Of a DNA stretch of 42,467 nucleotides, positions 34,712 through 42,467 are shown piece by piece. Within the stretch, counting starts at the first letter, position 1, and every line of letters begins with the position of its first letter. The translations under genes were made by a program, and so were the position numbers. The notes below the pieces were generated by a model. That model was not told where the DNA came from. It saw only the letters and a program-made list of their open reading frames with translations, and did no database searches. The DNA comes from Anaerolineae bacterium (GTDB lineage: Bacteria; Chloroflexota; Anaerolineae; Aggregatilineales; UBA3940): contig JAFGLD010000082.1 of assembly GCA_016928235.1 (NCBI GenBank), positions 1-42,467 of the forward strand, read 5' to 3'.

Positions 34712-35044
34712 ATGAACAATTTCTTGAAGCGGTACATGGTTATCATCGTCCTTGTCCTGACACTTGCTTTGGGACAGGCGATTTCATATTTTGCCAACCC
34801 TTCTGCCTGGCAGCAATACACAAACAGCCTGGGCACCGTTTTGAGTATGGTTGCCTTCTGGGGGCCGATTGTCGCCATCATCGCCGGCATTTTCGTCTGG
34901 GTGGTGATGCGGTTGTTGGGCTTCGAATCATTGGAAGCCATCCACCAGGAATCGGTTGAGCAGAATAACCCGGCGCCGGCTATCATCTTTGTTGGAACGC
35001 TGATCGCCAGTGTCTTGTTTCTCATGTTGGTTATTAAGCCCTGA
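34712..35044 (+). CDS. Small membrane protein ending the zinc-ribbon operon
   Basis: The 110 residues form three hydrophobic helices (about 7-28, 43-70, 90-108), with a short charged loop FESLEAIHQESVEQ between the second and third. GGGAGG lies 9 nt before the ATG, and the preceding stop is 15 nt upstream. No family motif is recognised. An intrinsic terminator follows. Confidence 0.75.
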   Translation: MNNFLKRYMVIIVLVLTLALGQAISYFANPSAWQQYTNSLGTVLSMVAFWGPIVAIIAGIFVWVVMRLLGFESLEAIHQESVEQNNPAPAIIFVGTLIASVLFLMLVIKP

Positions 35045-35067
35045 CGGTTACACTGATCTGATATCGA

Positions 35068-35099
35068 ACTCCAGATCTCTCAGTATCTGGAGTTTTTTT
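35068..35099 (+). terminator. Intrinsic terminator
   Basis: ACTCCAGAT (35068-35076) pairs with ATCTGGAGT (35085-35093) around an 8-nt loop, followed by seven T. It ends the operon 32622-35044. Confidence 0.9.
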
Positions 35100-35109
35100 G
35101 TCTGGCCAG

Positions 35110-35264
35110 CATAGGTGTCAACTTAAGGGTATGGCGTTGCTCTGTGATCTGTTTTCAGCTCTCTGCTCGCGGAGACTGGTTCGCGGCCGCCTGGCACTAA
35201 TAGCCAAAAGCTAACAGCTAACAGCCAATCACACACTACGATTGAGCTTAAGTTGACACTTATG
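35110..35264. mobile_element. 155-bp MITE with IS231-like (IS4 family) ends
   Basis: Terminal inverted repeats are 18 bp with one mismatch: CATAGGTGTCAACTTAAG on the left (35110-35127) and CATAAGTGTCAACTTAAG read on the minus strand at the right (35264-35247). A 10-bp direct repeat GTCTGGCCAG flanks it at 35100-35109 and 35265-35274, a target duplication. The interior has no open frame. Ends starting CAT and ending TCAACTTAAG, with a 10-12 bp duplication, are what I recall for IS231 of the IS4 family. Confidence 0.85.
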
Positions 35265-35289
35265 GTCTGGCCAGGAACACATCAATGCC

Positions 35290-38200
35290 TTAACCTTCAG
35301 CCACCTGGGGTATCAATCTGTCCCTCACCTTCTCCGGCAGCAAACCGGCCAGTGCGCGCGTCTCATTCGCGTCGAAGGGGCGCAGCAGGAGCAGCATCGA
35401 CGCGTAGACCAACACACCAACCGCCAGCGCCGGCCACCGGCTCCAACTTGCCAGCAGGAATGTCACCACGCTGGTGACCAGGCCCGCTGTGGCCAATCGC
35501 CAGAGAATTTTGGTCCAGTTGATGGGCCCCAGCTCGCGCAGGATGATCAGGTAGAACATCGCCCACAGCACCAACTCAGACAAGATGGCGATCACCGCGG
35601 TTGCCGGGTAGGAATAGCGCGGGATGGTAACCAGGTTGGCGACGACGTTGAAGATCGTGACGACCAGGAAGGCGACAATCAGCCTGCGCTGGCGGTTGAC
35701 GGCGATGATGACGTACTGAGTGACACTGTTCATCCAGCCGATGATCATGCCCCAGATGAAGATTTGCAGCGCGATGGCACCGTGCGGCAAGAAGCGTGCC
35801 CCGGCCAACACATCGATCAGGAAGGGGGCCAGCAGCGTCGTGAAGATAGCCGTCGGGATGGAGAGAATGGTCATCAGTTTGAGCGCCAGAATATAGGCTT
35901 TCTTGAGCCCCGCTTGATCATCGGCGCCCTGGCGGCTCATGACGGGGAAGAGCGAGAGTGTAAAGAGCGAGGGGACAACGCCGATCATATCGACCCACGT
36001 ATAGACCACCCGGTACCAGCCCACCACCACCACTCCCTTGATGGCTTCCAACAGGATCAGCGCGATCTTAAAGAAGAGTGTCGCTAGCAAACTGTTGAGC
36101 ATCAGTGGAAACGATTCGCGCAGTGCTGCTTTGATCAGCGACCAGTCGAAATCCCAGCGCGGTCTGAAGAGCCGCAGTGCCAGCGTTCCCTGGATGGCCA
36201 GGCTGATGGTGTTGACTACCAGGCTGACGGTGGCCAGCCCGATGATCCCCCACCCCAGGAACAATGCTCCGACGCCCAGCATAGTGGTCAGAAAGGCACT
36301 GATGGTCTGAACCGCGGCAGGGACTTCGGCTTTCTCGTAGGCGTAGAACAGCGCGGTCAGCCCGTAGCCAATCGATGAGAAGAATAACCCGGCGTAAAGT
36401 AGCCCCAATGTCCACAGACCGGCGCTGCTCATTGGCGGGCTGACAAAAGCCTGCCGGACGGCGACAAAGCCAATCATCATCGGGATGCCCAGGGCCGCCA
36501 GCCCAAGCCGCATCAGCGTAGTATTGACCACATATTTGTTGGCCTCGTCTTTACGCCGGGCGACCTCGCGTACCAGGAAAGTATTCAGGCCGAAGTTGGT
36601 GAGGATATCGAACCAGCTCCAGATGACCACCACGTAAGCGTACTCGCCGACACCTGCCGGGCCCAGGATTCGGTTGCCGGCAAAGGTCAGCACGAACAGG
36701 ATGACCTTGTTGAACAGGTTGAGCACAATGGGGGCGATGGTATTCTTGGCGACACGCTTGACACCGATACCATCGCCTTCGCCACCCTCGCGGTAGAGGT
36801 AGCGCCAGCCCCACACGCCCAACCCGAAGAGCATCGCCATGCCCACCAGCAGCGAAGCCAGTCCGCCGAACTTGAAGCTGTCGGAGCTGAACTTGAGGCG
36901 CACCGTCCAATCGCCCGGCTCGAGCAGCACACCCTGGAAGTTGCCGTTGACCAGGTAGACGGGCACCTCCTTTTCCTGGTCTTCTTCCGTGCCGATGGGC
37001 CGCGCCCAGGCTCGCCAGCCGGGGAAGTAGGAGTTGGTGACGATTAACCAGCTTGTATCCTCGACCTGCGCATTGACCTTGATTTCATTGGCAGTGTAAT
37101 CTGTGATGGCTGCGGGTTGTGGTGTACCCTGTATAGCGGGCTCATCTGGTGGGAAATCGAAAGGGGTGTTTTGATGGTTGACAACGACATAGTGCCGGTA
37201 GTCGTACTGTTGCGCCAACAAGGCAAACCCTTCGGATGGATTATCGGCAGCCGATATCACGGTGCTGGTCGCAGGCAACGTGAATGCCCTCGGTGTAGCA
37301 TCGGCGTTCTCATAAATCTGCACCGCGTCATCCTGGTAAGCTAGCGACCAGCGCGGGTTGTCGATTGCCACCTCGCTGATGACGTAGCGCACGCCCAGCA
37401 GATCGAGCAGCGGCGAATCGAGCGCGTCGGGGTGATTGGCGTCGAGCGGGGAAATGCGGTTATAGGGCAGCATGCCCTGCGGCATGATGACCTTCGTGTA
37501 ATCGGCGTACTGTCCAGGGATCAGGCTGTCGTAGCCGCCGGCATCTTCCAGCCCGTGCAGCCAGGCGATGTTGGCGTTGAGCGTCTTAGTCGTACCAGGC
37601 GCCTGGTAGGCCATCACCCGGAACGGCTCATGGGGATTGGCAGCCTGACGCTCCTTCAGCCAGGCAATCGAGGGCGGCACGATGTCCAGCAGGCGCGCGT
37701 CGGAAGCCGGGTGCAGCCCGATGACCGGGATGAGCAGGTCGGCGATGATGACCAGGACGGCCAGCGGCTGCCACACCGAGATGTGTCTCCGTAGGGGCAC
37801 GATATATCGTGCCCCCGTGCGCGTCAACAGAAGCACCACCCCAGACAGGATCAGCATGATCGCCATGAGTAGCGCATTGGCAGCCTGGTATGAGAAGAAG
37901 ACCTGCGCAGTTGGAAAGGCATTCGAAGCATTGGCTATACCTGTGAAAACCCGCTCGATCAGCCCATCGAAGCGGCTGTAAAAGAGGCGCGCGACGATCA
38001 GGCCGATCACCGTCAGCCCTCCGGCGCCGATCCCCGTCCAGCCGATCCATCGGGCTATCCGGGCAATGGGAGGCACGATGTGCTGATCCTTCCGAGGGGT
38101 GAGATAGTCCACCCCAAAACCCGCCAGCACAGCCACGCACAGCGTCATCGGCCAGACCCATCGAAAGGGTGAGTGCGATTGATTGATGAAGGGCAGACCG

Positions 38201-39492
38201 TAGTAGAGCAGTTTGTAGGCCGGTGTGCCGAAGACGAATGACAGGGAGAGGATCGCTAACACGGCAAAGGGTAGGGGGGATGTCAGGGTGGGGGCACGAT
38301 AGTTTGTGCCCCGACGGAAGATACGCGACCACACCCAATCGACGGTTGCTATCAGCGCCAGCAGCATCGGCAGGCTGCCCAGGTAGGCCGAGCCCTCGAC
38401 ATAGTTCTTGATCCCCCACTCGGTGGTGGCGATTGCGTCACCGTTGGCGTTGGTCGATACAGAGACCCAGGCCCACTTGAAGACATCGAAGATGCTATGG
38501 TGGGTTGGACTGCCGTAAAAGTTGGGCATCAGGAAGGCCAGCGCGTGCCGGGACGGATAGGCCCAGTCGATGACCTGCTCGTAGGTCACCGCGCCCTCGC
38601 GGAAGCTGCGCGAGGCCAGCTCATAGCTGGGGATGAGCTGTACAGCAGCCAGCGCCAGGCCCACCACGACCAGGGCCAGCAGCCATGCAGCACGAACTGC
38701 CAACCATCGAGCTTTTTCCTGCCAAGATGTGGTATGTTGCGTCCCGATGGCCTCCGCGATCAGTCGCCATGCCGCGTAGAAGCCCATCACCAGCAGGGTG
38801 AAGTACAGCACCTCGACATGCCCAGCCAGCGCCACCATCCCCAGTGCCCCCGCGCCGATCATCGCCCAGGGCAGGCTCGATGGGCGTCCCATCACCGGCG
38901 CCTGCCGGATGACCAGCTCGATCATCGCCAGCAACAGCGGCAGCCAGGCGGCCCCGGCCAGGATCATCGGAAAGACCACACTGCCCATGAAATACCCGCT
39001 CAACTGGTAAGCCAGCGCGGCGATCAGCGCGCCGGGACGGCCGATCCCCAGCACACGGGCAAAAACGTACATGCTGAGGGCAGCCATCCATAATTGTAAG
39101 ACGGTGAACCAGCCGTAAGCCGAGACCAGCGGCAGAATCAGGAAGAGTACACTGAAAGGATAAAGTGTCAGTCCCTGCCCAGCAGCGATGAAGGGTGACC
39201 CGACCAGGATGTTGGGCTGCCACAGCGGGATCTGTCCATCGGCAACCTGACGGCTGATGAACTGCCGCCACTCGATGTTCTCGAGGATCAGATCGGAATA
39301 GAGCATATTGTGTGGCTGCTCGACTCCATACTCAGCGGCCATTGAGTGGTATGGCTCATATTGGAAGAGATTCTCGGTCGGGAGGAGCGTCTGTCCACCA
39401 ATGGTTTGCTGGTAGAAAAAGACCATTGGAACGATCAGCAAAATGAAAGCGATTAGAGCATCAGGTATGGTCTGGCGAAACTTTGTGTTCAT
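35290..39492 (-). CDS. Fusion of YfhO-like membrane protein and Wzx-type polysaccharide flippase
   Basis: The start ATG 39492 gives 1400 residues. Residues 1 to about 890 form a YfhO-like protein: many membrane helices, LLPTENLFQYEPYH near the start, and a soluble C-terminal part with VTNSYFPGWRAW (about 815). From about 910 a second module starts with AKNTIAPIVLNLFNK and ILGPAGVGEYAYVV, a MOP/Wzx-type flippase with 12 or more helices. Each module has normal family length, so this is a genuine fusion. YfhO relatives help glycosylate envelope polymers, and flippases move lipid-linked sugars, so a combined step is plausible. The upstream ATG 39552 gives an unlikely N-terminus. Two palindromic repeats interrupt the YfhO part in frame. 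Confidence 0.9.
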   Translation of the reverse strand: MNTKFRQTIPDALIAFILLIVPMVFFYQQTIGGQTLLPTENLFQYEPYHSMAAEYGVEQPHNMLYSDLILENIEWRQFISRQVADGQIPLWQPNILVGSPFIAAGQGLTLYPFSVLFLILPLVSAYGWFTVLQLWMAALSMYVFARVLGIGRPGALIAALAYQLSGYFMGSVVFPMILAGAAWLPLLLAMIELVIRQAPVMGRPSSLPWAMIGAGALGMVALAGHVEVLYFTLLVMGFYAAWRLIAEAIGTQHTTSWQEKARWLAVRAAWLLALVVVGLALAAVQLIPSYELASRSFREGAVTYEQVIDWAYPSRHALAFLMPNFYGSPTHHSIFDVFKWAWVSVSTNANGDAIATTEWGIKNYVEGSAYLGSLPMLLALIATVDWVWSRIFRRGTNYRAPTLTSPLPFAVLAILSLSFVFGTPAYKLLYYGLPFINQSHSPFRWVWPMTLCVAVLAGFGVDYLTPRKDQHIVPPIARIARWIGWTGIGAGGLTVIGLIVARLFYSRFDGLIERVFTGIANASNAFPTAQVFFSYQAANALLMAIMLILSGVVLLLTRTGARYIVPLRRHISVWQPLAVLVIIADLLIPVIGLHPASDARLLDIVPPSIAWLKERQAANPHEPFRVMAYQAPGTTKTLNANIAWLHGLEDAGGYDSLIPGQYADYTKVIMPQGMLPYNRISPLDANHPDALDSPLLDLLGVRYVISEVAIDNPRWSLAYQDDAVQIYENADATPRAFTLPATSTVISAADNPSEGFALLAQQYDYRHYVVVNHQNTPFDFPPDEPAIQGTPQPAAITDYTANEIKVNAQVEDTSWLIVTNSYFPGWRAWARPIGTEEDQEKEVPVYLVNGNFQGVLLEPGDWTVRLKFSSDSFKFGGLASLLVGMAMLFGLGVWGWRYLYREGGEGDGIGVKRVAKNTIAPIVLNLFNKVILFVLTFAGNRILGPAGVGEYAYVVVIWSWFDILTNFGLNTFLVREVARRKDEANKYVVNTTLMRLGLAALGIPMMIGFVAVRQAFVSPPMSSAGLWTLGLLYAGLFFSSIGYGLTALFYAYEKAEVPAAVQTISAFLTTMLGVGALFLGWGIIGLATVSLVVNTISLAIQGTLALRLFRPRWDFDWSLIKAALRESFPLMLNSLLATLFFKIALILLEAIKGVVVVGWYRVVYTWVDMIGVVPSLFTLSLFPVMSRQGADDQAGLKKAYILALKLMTILSIPTAIFTTLLAPFLIDVLAGARFLPHGAIALQIFIWGMIIGWMNSVTQYVIIAVNRQRRLIVAFLVVTIFNVVANLVTIPRYSYPATAVIAILSELVLWAMFYLIILRELGPINWTKILWRLATAGLVTSVVTFLLASWSRWPALAVGVLVYASMLLLLRPFDANETRALAGLLPEKVRDRLIPQVAEG
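37794..37815. repeat. Palindromic repeat copy 2, inside the YfhO-flippase gene
   Basis: A perfect 22-bp palindrome, GGGGCACGATA followed by its complement. It is read in frame on the minus strand as GARYIVP. It shares the GTAGGGGCACGATA sequence with copy 1. Confidence 0.85.
38291..38312. repeat. Palindromic repeat copy 3, inside the YfhO-flippase gene
   Basis: GGGGCAC (38291-38297) and GTGCCCC (38306-38312) enclose GATAGTTT, a decayed form of the same palindrome. It is read on the minus strand as RGTNYRAPT, a different frame of the repeat than copy 2. Confidence 0.75.
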
Positions 39493-39969
39493 ATATGTCA
39501 CCGTGATGGACAAGAGGCGCAGCCACCTGGCACACACCCCTGATATAGTCAACTCAGTTTGAGGCGGTCAGTCGGCCTGCGCATGGCGACGGCCGACACT
39601 AATGGCGTAGTGTCATTGCCAGAGCAATTTCGGCCAGTGAAATGATGCCAACTCGTCCAGCAAAAAATAACTCTTGTACCCGGACTGTTTTGGGCCCTGC
39701 AGTGTGTTCGATTATAGCAAGACCTGGGCCGATAGACACGTCGGGTTGTCGATATGCTTCGCTGTAACTACTCAGCTATTGGCATATGATGGGTAACGAC
39801 ATGAGATGTCATGAGCACCCTCGATGATTGGTTATGGCCCATTGAGGGTCTCGATGATGTTCTGCCGGACAGGGATATCGATCTGCCTGACGCGCTACTG
39901 GCAGACCGGTCGACGCCAAAAAACAGAACGCGCTTTCCGCTTGTTCTGTGTCATTCGGCTCTTTGGTGC
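39493..39969. other. Gap upstream of the fusion gene, no convincing gene
   Basis: A 67-codon open frame from ATG 39811 on the plus strand has an acidic start (MSTLDDWLWPIEGLDDVLPD) but no ribosome binding site, and it runs through the promoter at 39970. I do not call it. A hairpin ACAGAAC/GTTCTGT with a 13-nt loop lies near 39921-39947. Confidence 0.4.
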
Positions 39970-39998
39970 TTGACGAATCGGCATGTTGGTGCTATCAT
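39970..39998 (+). promoter_or_regulatory. Near-consensus promoter
   Basis: TTGACG (39970-39975) and TATCAT (39993-39998) are 17 bp apart. Transcription would start near 40005 and read through the structured leader toward the genes from 40575. Confidence 0.6.
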
Positions 39999-40040
39999 CC
40001 ATTCTATGGTATGAATATTCGGCCATGACAACCCTACAGA

Positions 40041-40104
40041 GGGATGAAGTGTTGAGAGGGGCAGCCGCGCGGTTGCCCGTGGCCGAGAGATCAGACACTC
40101 ATCC
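40041..40104 (+). ncRNA. Candidate structured leader RNA
   Basis: GGATGAAGTGT (40042-40052) pairs with ACACTCATCC (40095-40104) with one bulged A. Inside, GGGCAGCC (40059-40066) pairs with GGTTGCCC (40071-40078) across a GCGC loop. It begins about 35 nt after the predicted transcription start. It matches no riboswitch class I recognise. Confidence 0.35.
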
Positions 40105-40184
40105 TCCCCATCAAATGCCCCAAACACCCCTGACAATCCCGGAAATCTCCCACGGCAACAGCGGCACAAGCAGAGGATGATCGG

Positions 40185-40206
40185 AAGATCACCGGAGGAT
40201 CACCGG
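40185..40206 (+). repeat. 11-bp tandem repeat in the leader
   Basis: AAGATCACCGG, AGGATCACCGG and a broken third unit AGGATCATGAC follow each other directly. Confidence 0.6.
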
Positions 40207-40574
40207 AGGATCATGACTGGTACCCACAACAGTAAATCTATGCGCTCACACAATAAAAGGCGAAACGACTGTTTAACAGCATGCCTCTGAAGGCTGAGCA
40301 ATCATGTCTGCATAGCGACCCAATCCAAACTGTCAATCTTTAACCCTGATGTAACTCGACCACGCCATTTCCGGACGCTACCGGCTATGTTTGAACAAGT
40401 CCAAAAGTTGACGGTATGAGTATAATGGAAGACAAACCATCAGCAGGATTGGATGTGTGTGGCGCTCTTCATCGACCATTTTTCTATCTACGCACCGACA
40501 ACTCACATCCATCATCGCTTGAGCAGAGACTGTTCCGAAGCACTCTATATACCGTTTTTTCGTCGAGGCGGATC

Positions 40575-41048
40575 ATGGATATTCCGGCTACCCTTGCCTT
40601 CATCGTCATCTTAATCCTGGCTGTGGCATTCATTGTTCGGCCGTTTCTGGCGCCTCAGGGAGATGAGCAAGAGCGAGCAGAAATGTATTACTCTGTCTCG
40701 GCCCTGCGCAAGCGTGCCGATCTACTGGCAGCGCGCAACCGGGTCTACCGCGCCCTGCGCGATCTGGATTCTGAGCACCAGGCCAACAAAGTGGCTGATG
40801 ATGATTACACTGTTCGACGCCAGGCGTTGGTGACCGAAGGTGTCAGGATCATGGCGGCGCTCGACGATCTGGTCATGCCGGACGAAACGCCCGACACCGA
40901 TCCCATCGAAGCGGCAATCCTGGCATTCCGCCGGAGTCACACAGCATTCACCCTGCCCAAAGAGGAGCTACGATGCCCCGAATGCGTGGCCATTGCCGGT
41001 GATGCAGTTTGCGACCACCGTAGCGACAGCCTGACTTCGGAAAAGTAA
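40575..41048 (+). CDS. Small anchored protein resembling CcmI-type cytochrome c biogenesis factors
   Basis: GAGGCGGA before ATG 40575 sets the start, giving 157 residues. One N-terminal helix (FIVILILAVAFIVRPFLAP) is followed by an amphipathic helical hairpin RNRVYRALRDLDSEHQANKV and DDDYTVRRQALVTEG. The second part is the pattern of short CcmI/CcmH-associated proteins (relation between a membrane anchor and D-x-E-x-x-x-x-K-x-x-x-x-D-Y). A CPECVAIAGDAVC motif near the end may bind metal or haem-thiol partners. The next gene begins 9 nt later. The ccm assignment is inference; core ccm genes would lie to the right of the window. Confidence 0.65.
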   Translation: MDIPATLAFIVILILAVAFIVRPFLAPQGDEQERAEMYYSVSALRKRADLLAARNRVYRALRDLDSEHQANKVADDDYTVRRQALVTEGVRIMAALDDLVMPDETPDTDPIEAAILAFRRSHTAFTLPKEELRCPECVAIAGDAVCDHRSDSLTSEK

Positions 41049-41057
41049 GGAACTGCT

Positions 41058-42362
41058 ATGAGGGATCGATCTCTGTCCGGCAGTCTTATCGTTATGCGGT
41101 TCTGGCTGATCGTGGTTGTCGGTCTGACCGTGACCGGCTGTTCTTTATCAGACGAGCCGATCCCGGCAGGCCCTATTGAAATCGGCCCACTTCCCGGCGA
41201 GATAACTGATGAACTTGCGTTGGAGTCTTCTCAATCCCCCGATGTCCCATCTCTGCCAACATTGCCTTATCCGGAGAGAGTTGTGGCCGGAAAAGTACGC
41301 AACGGCACAGACGATGCCTCCATCCCGTCCGGGCTAAAAATCGAGTTGAGGGGGGTGATGGTGGAGGAGACAGGCTCTGCCAAGGAATTTCTCTCGCGGA
41401 CGGTCGAGATTGCTCAGGATGGCACATTCCGCTTTGAGGATGTTCCTTTCGATGTTCCCTCCTCTGCTTACATTGTCCGAGTGATCTACGACGGTGTCGA
41501 ATTTGCGGATGGCGCTATCGTCGATTCCGGTAAGCCGGCTCTGGATCTGTCACCGGTCATCTACGAGCATACCACCGATCCCGCGGTGCTCAATGTAGAC
41601 GCCATGTATCTGATTCTCAACCAGCATCCCAATGCCTTGTTGGTAACCGAAGTGATGGTGTTGAGTAATGCCAGCGACAGGGTATATGTCAGCCCGCAAC
41701 CAATCGCCGGTGGTCGGCGTGGCAGCATCCTGATCCCTGTTCCCGGCGATGCCTATGGTTTGAGCTTCGACGGCGGAGAGTTGGGCGGCCGTTTTATCGT
41801 CTCTGATGGCCATGTCTACGACACTCGTCAGGTGCTCCCAGGCGAGGAATCGCATATGATTACAGCCAACTATGTTTTGCCCTTCAGCGAAACTCGCCAG
41901 ATATCATTTCCCATTACCTATCCGACCCATGTGGTGACTGTTCTGGCTGAAGAGGAGATCAAAGTTACTTCGCTGGTGCTGACTGATGGTGGCTCTCAGG
42001 TTATTCAGGGACAGGCTTTTCTCAAATACCAGGCATACAATCTGACTGCCGGGCAATCGCTCGACTTGCAGATCGAGCCGGCTAGCGGATGGATATCCAC
42101 ACTGCGATTCTTTTTGGCGGGGCTAATCATCTTGCTGGCGATCGCCAGTCTGTTTTACGGATGGCTGTTCGTTCGAGGGCATGGTAAGCTACGCGGTAAA
42201 CATACCGATCGCTTCGCTATATCTCTAGGCCCGGAGCATCAGGGGCTGATCGGTCAGATTGCGGCTCTGGATGAATCATTCGAAGCAGGGAAACTCAACC
42301 GTTTTGAGTGGGAAGCCCAGCGGGCGGAGTTGAAGGCAAAGTTGGCGGAGAAAGCAGAATAG
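41058..42362 (+). CDS. Lipoprotein with carboxypeptidase-regulatory-like region and C-terminal membrane anchor
   Basis: The 434 residues have a signal ending in VTGC (Cys28). After it come an acidic linker, a beta-sandwich part (about 72-140, VVAGKVRNGTDDASIPSGLK, like a regulatory CNA-B/CarboxypepD fold) and further beta domains. A late transmembrane helix (LRFFLAGLIILLAIASLFYGW, about 350-371) and a cytosolic coiled tail with LDESFEAGKLNRFEWEAQRA follow. That tail resembles the hairpin of the previous gene. AAGGAA lies 6 nt before ATG 41058. This order is reminiscent of Chloroflexota cytochrome c maturation loci. The last 105 bp of the window after its stop hold no supported gene. Confidence 0.75.
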   Translation: MRDRSLSGSLIVMRFWLIVVVGLTVTGCSLSDEPIPAGPIEIGPLPGEITDELALESSQSPDVPSLPTLPYPERVVAGKVRNGTDDASIPSGLKIELRGVMVEETGSAKEFLSRTVEIAQDGTFRFEDVPFDVPSSAYIVRVIYDGVEFADGAIVDSGKPALDLSPVIYEHTTDPAVLNVDAMYLILNQHPNALLVTEVMVLSNASDRVYVSPQPIAGGRRGSILIPVPGDAYGLSFDGGELGGRFIVSDGHVYDTRQVLPGEESHMITANYVLPFSETRQISFPITYPTHVVTVLAEEEIKVTSLVLTDGGSQVIQGQAFLKYQAYNLTAGQSLDLQIEPASGWISTLRFFLAGLIILLAIASLFYGWLFVRGHGKLRGKHTDRFAISLGPEHQGLIGQIAALDESFEAGKLNRFEWEAQRAELKAKLAEKAE

Positions 42363-42467
42363 CGCATGTCAGGCAATGAGAGGGGCCCGAGCCCATTGAT
42401 CGGATGTTCAGCGCATTGGGGCCGGAATAGATGTTGAGATGGTTATCAACGAGCCTATCCGGGCAAC

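Noticed and set aside
39811..40014. 67-codon open frame MSTLDDWLWPIEG...
   Set aside because: No ribosome binding site, and its end contains a good promoter. Its acidic start is suggestive but not enough.
40025..40180. Open frame starting MTTLQRDEVLRG in the structured leader
   Set aside because: It lies over the RNA stems, lacks a ribosome binding site and has low-complexity Pro/Thr content; the RNA reading explains it better.
42431..42467. Possible start of another gene at ATG 42431
   Set aside because: Only twelve codons fit before the window ends; an upstream short frame from 42365 closes at 42430, so no start can be decided.

Overview
The window looks like a chromosomal stretch of a Chloroflexota-type bacterium (Anaerolineae/Caldilineae-like). 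This is an inference from moderately high GC, lipoproteins with Pro/Thr-rich linkers, an FMN-riboswitch-controlled ABC riboflavin importer of the RibXY kind, a YfhO-flippase fusion and PD40 lipoproteins. No rRNA, tRNA or CRISPR array was seen.

Left part, about 1-5937: an integron gene-cassette array with no integrase in view (CALIN-like). Seven attC sites of 124-133 bp alternate with single genes, all on the minus strand. In order from the left the genes are a partial membrane protein, a CPBP protease, a PsbP-like anchored protein, a SUKH/SMI1-like protein, a DUF6210-like protein, a HEAT-repeat protein, a histidine phosphatase and an unknown protein. The array ends at two copies of the core site GCCTAAC beside the last 35 codons of a LuxR-type HTH gene.

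6126-11572 (minus strand): a compact cluster that I consider the best candidate for an undescribed system. It runs, in transcription order, from a small zinc-ribbon membrane protein to a secreted/membrane protein whose cytosolic C-terminus is a Cys-Ala repeat tail. Then come a radical SAM/SPASM enzyme with a PqqD-like N-terminal domain, a paralogue of it that has lost the iron-sulfur cysteines, and a SAM methyltransferase. The layout suggests post-translational modification of the Cys-Ala tail.

11573-13352: a gene-poor gap, then a Cys-rich repeat protein. 13422-17241: a consensus promoter, an FMN riboswitch with a terminator, a permease, a substrate-binding lipoprotein, a DUF3267-like metalloprotease and an ATPase. 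17496-19781: a site-2 protease and a NAGPA-type lipoprotein. 19822-25675: L-rhamnose isomerase and rhamnulokinase, a convergent MFS transporter, a small ABM-domain protein and an iron-type alcohol dehydrogenase. 25707-32407: a PD40 lipoprotein, an Asp/Glu racemase-fold protein without the usual cysteines, an M1 peptidase with a partner membrane protein, a small hypothetical protein and AzlCD. 32622-35044: four small membrane, low-complexity and zinc-ribbon proteins, closed by a terminator.

A 155-bp MITE with IS231-like ends and a 10-bp target duplication follows at 35110-35264. The 1400-residue YfhO-flippase fusion on the minus strand contains two copies of a GGGGCACGA palindrome that also occurs in an intergenic position at 15.8 kb. 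The right end has a promoter with a structured leader RNA, then two genes resembling the start of a cytochrome c maturation operon.
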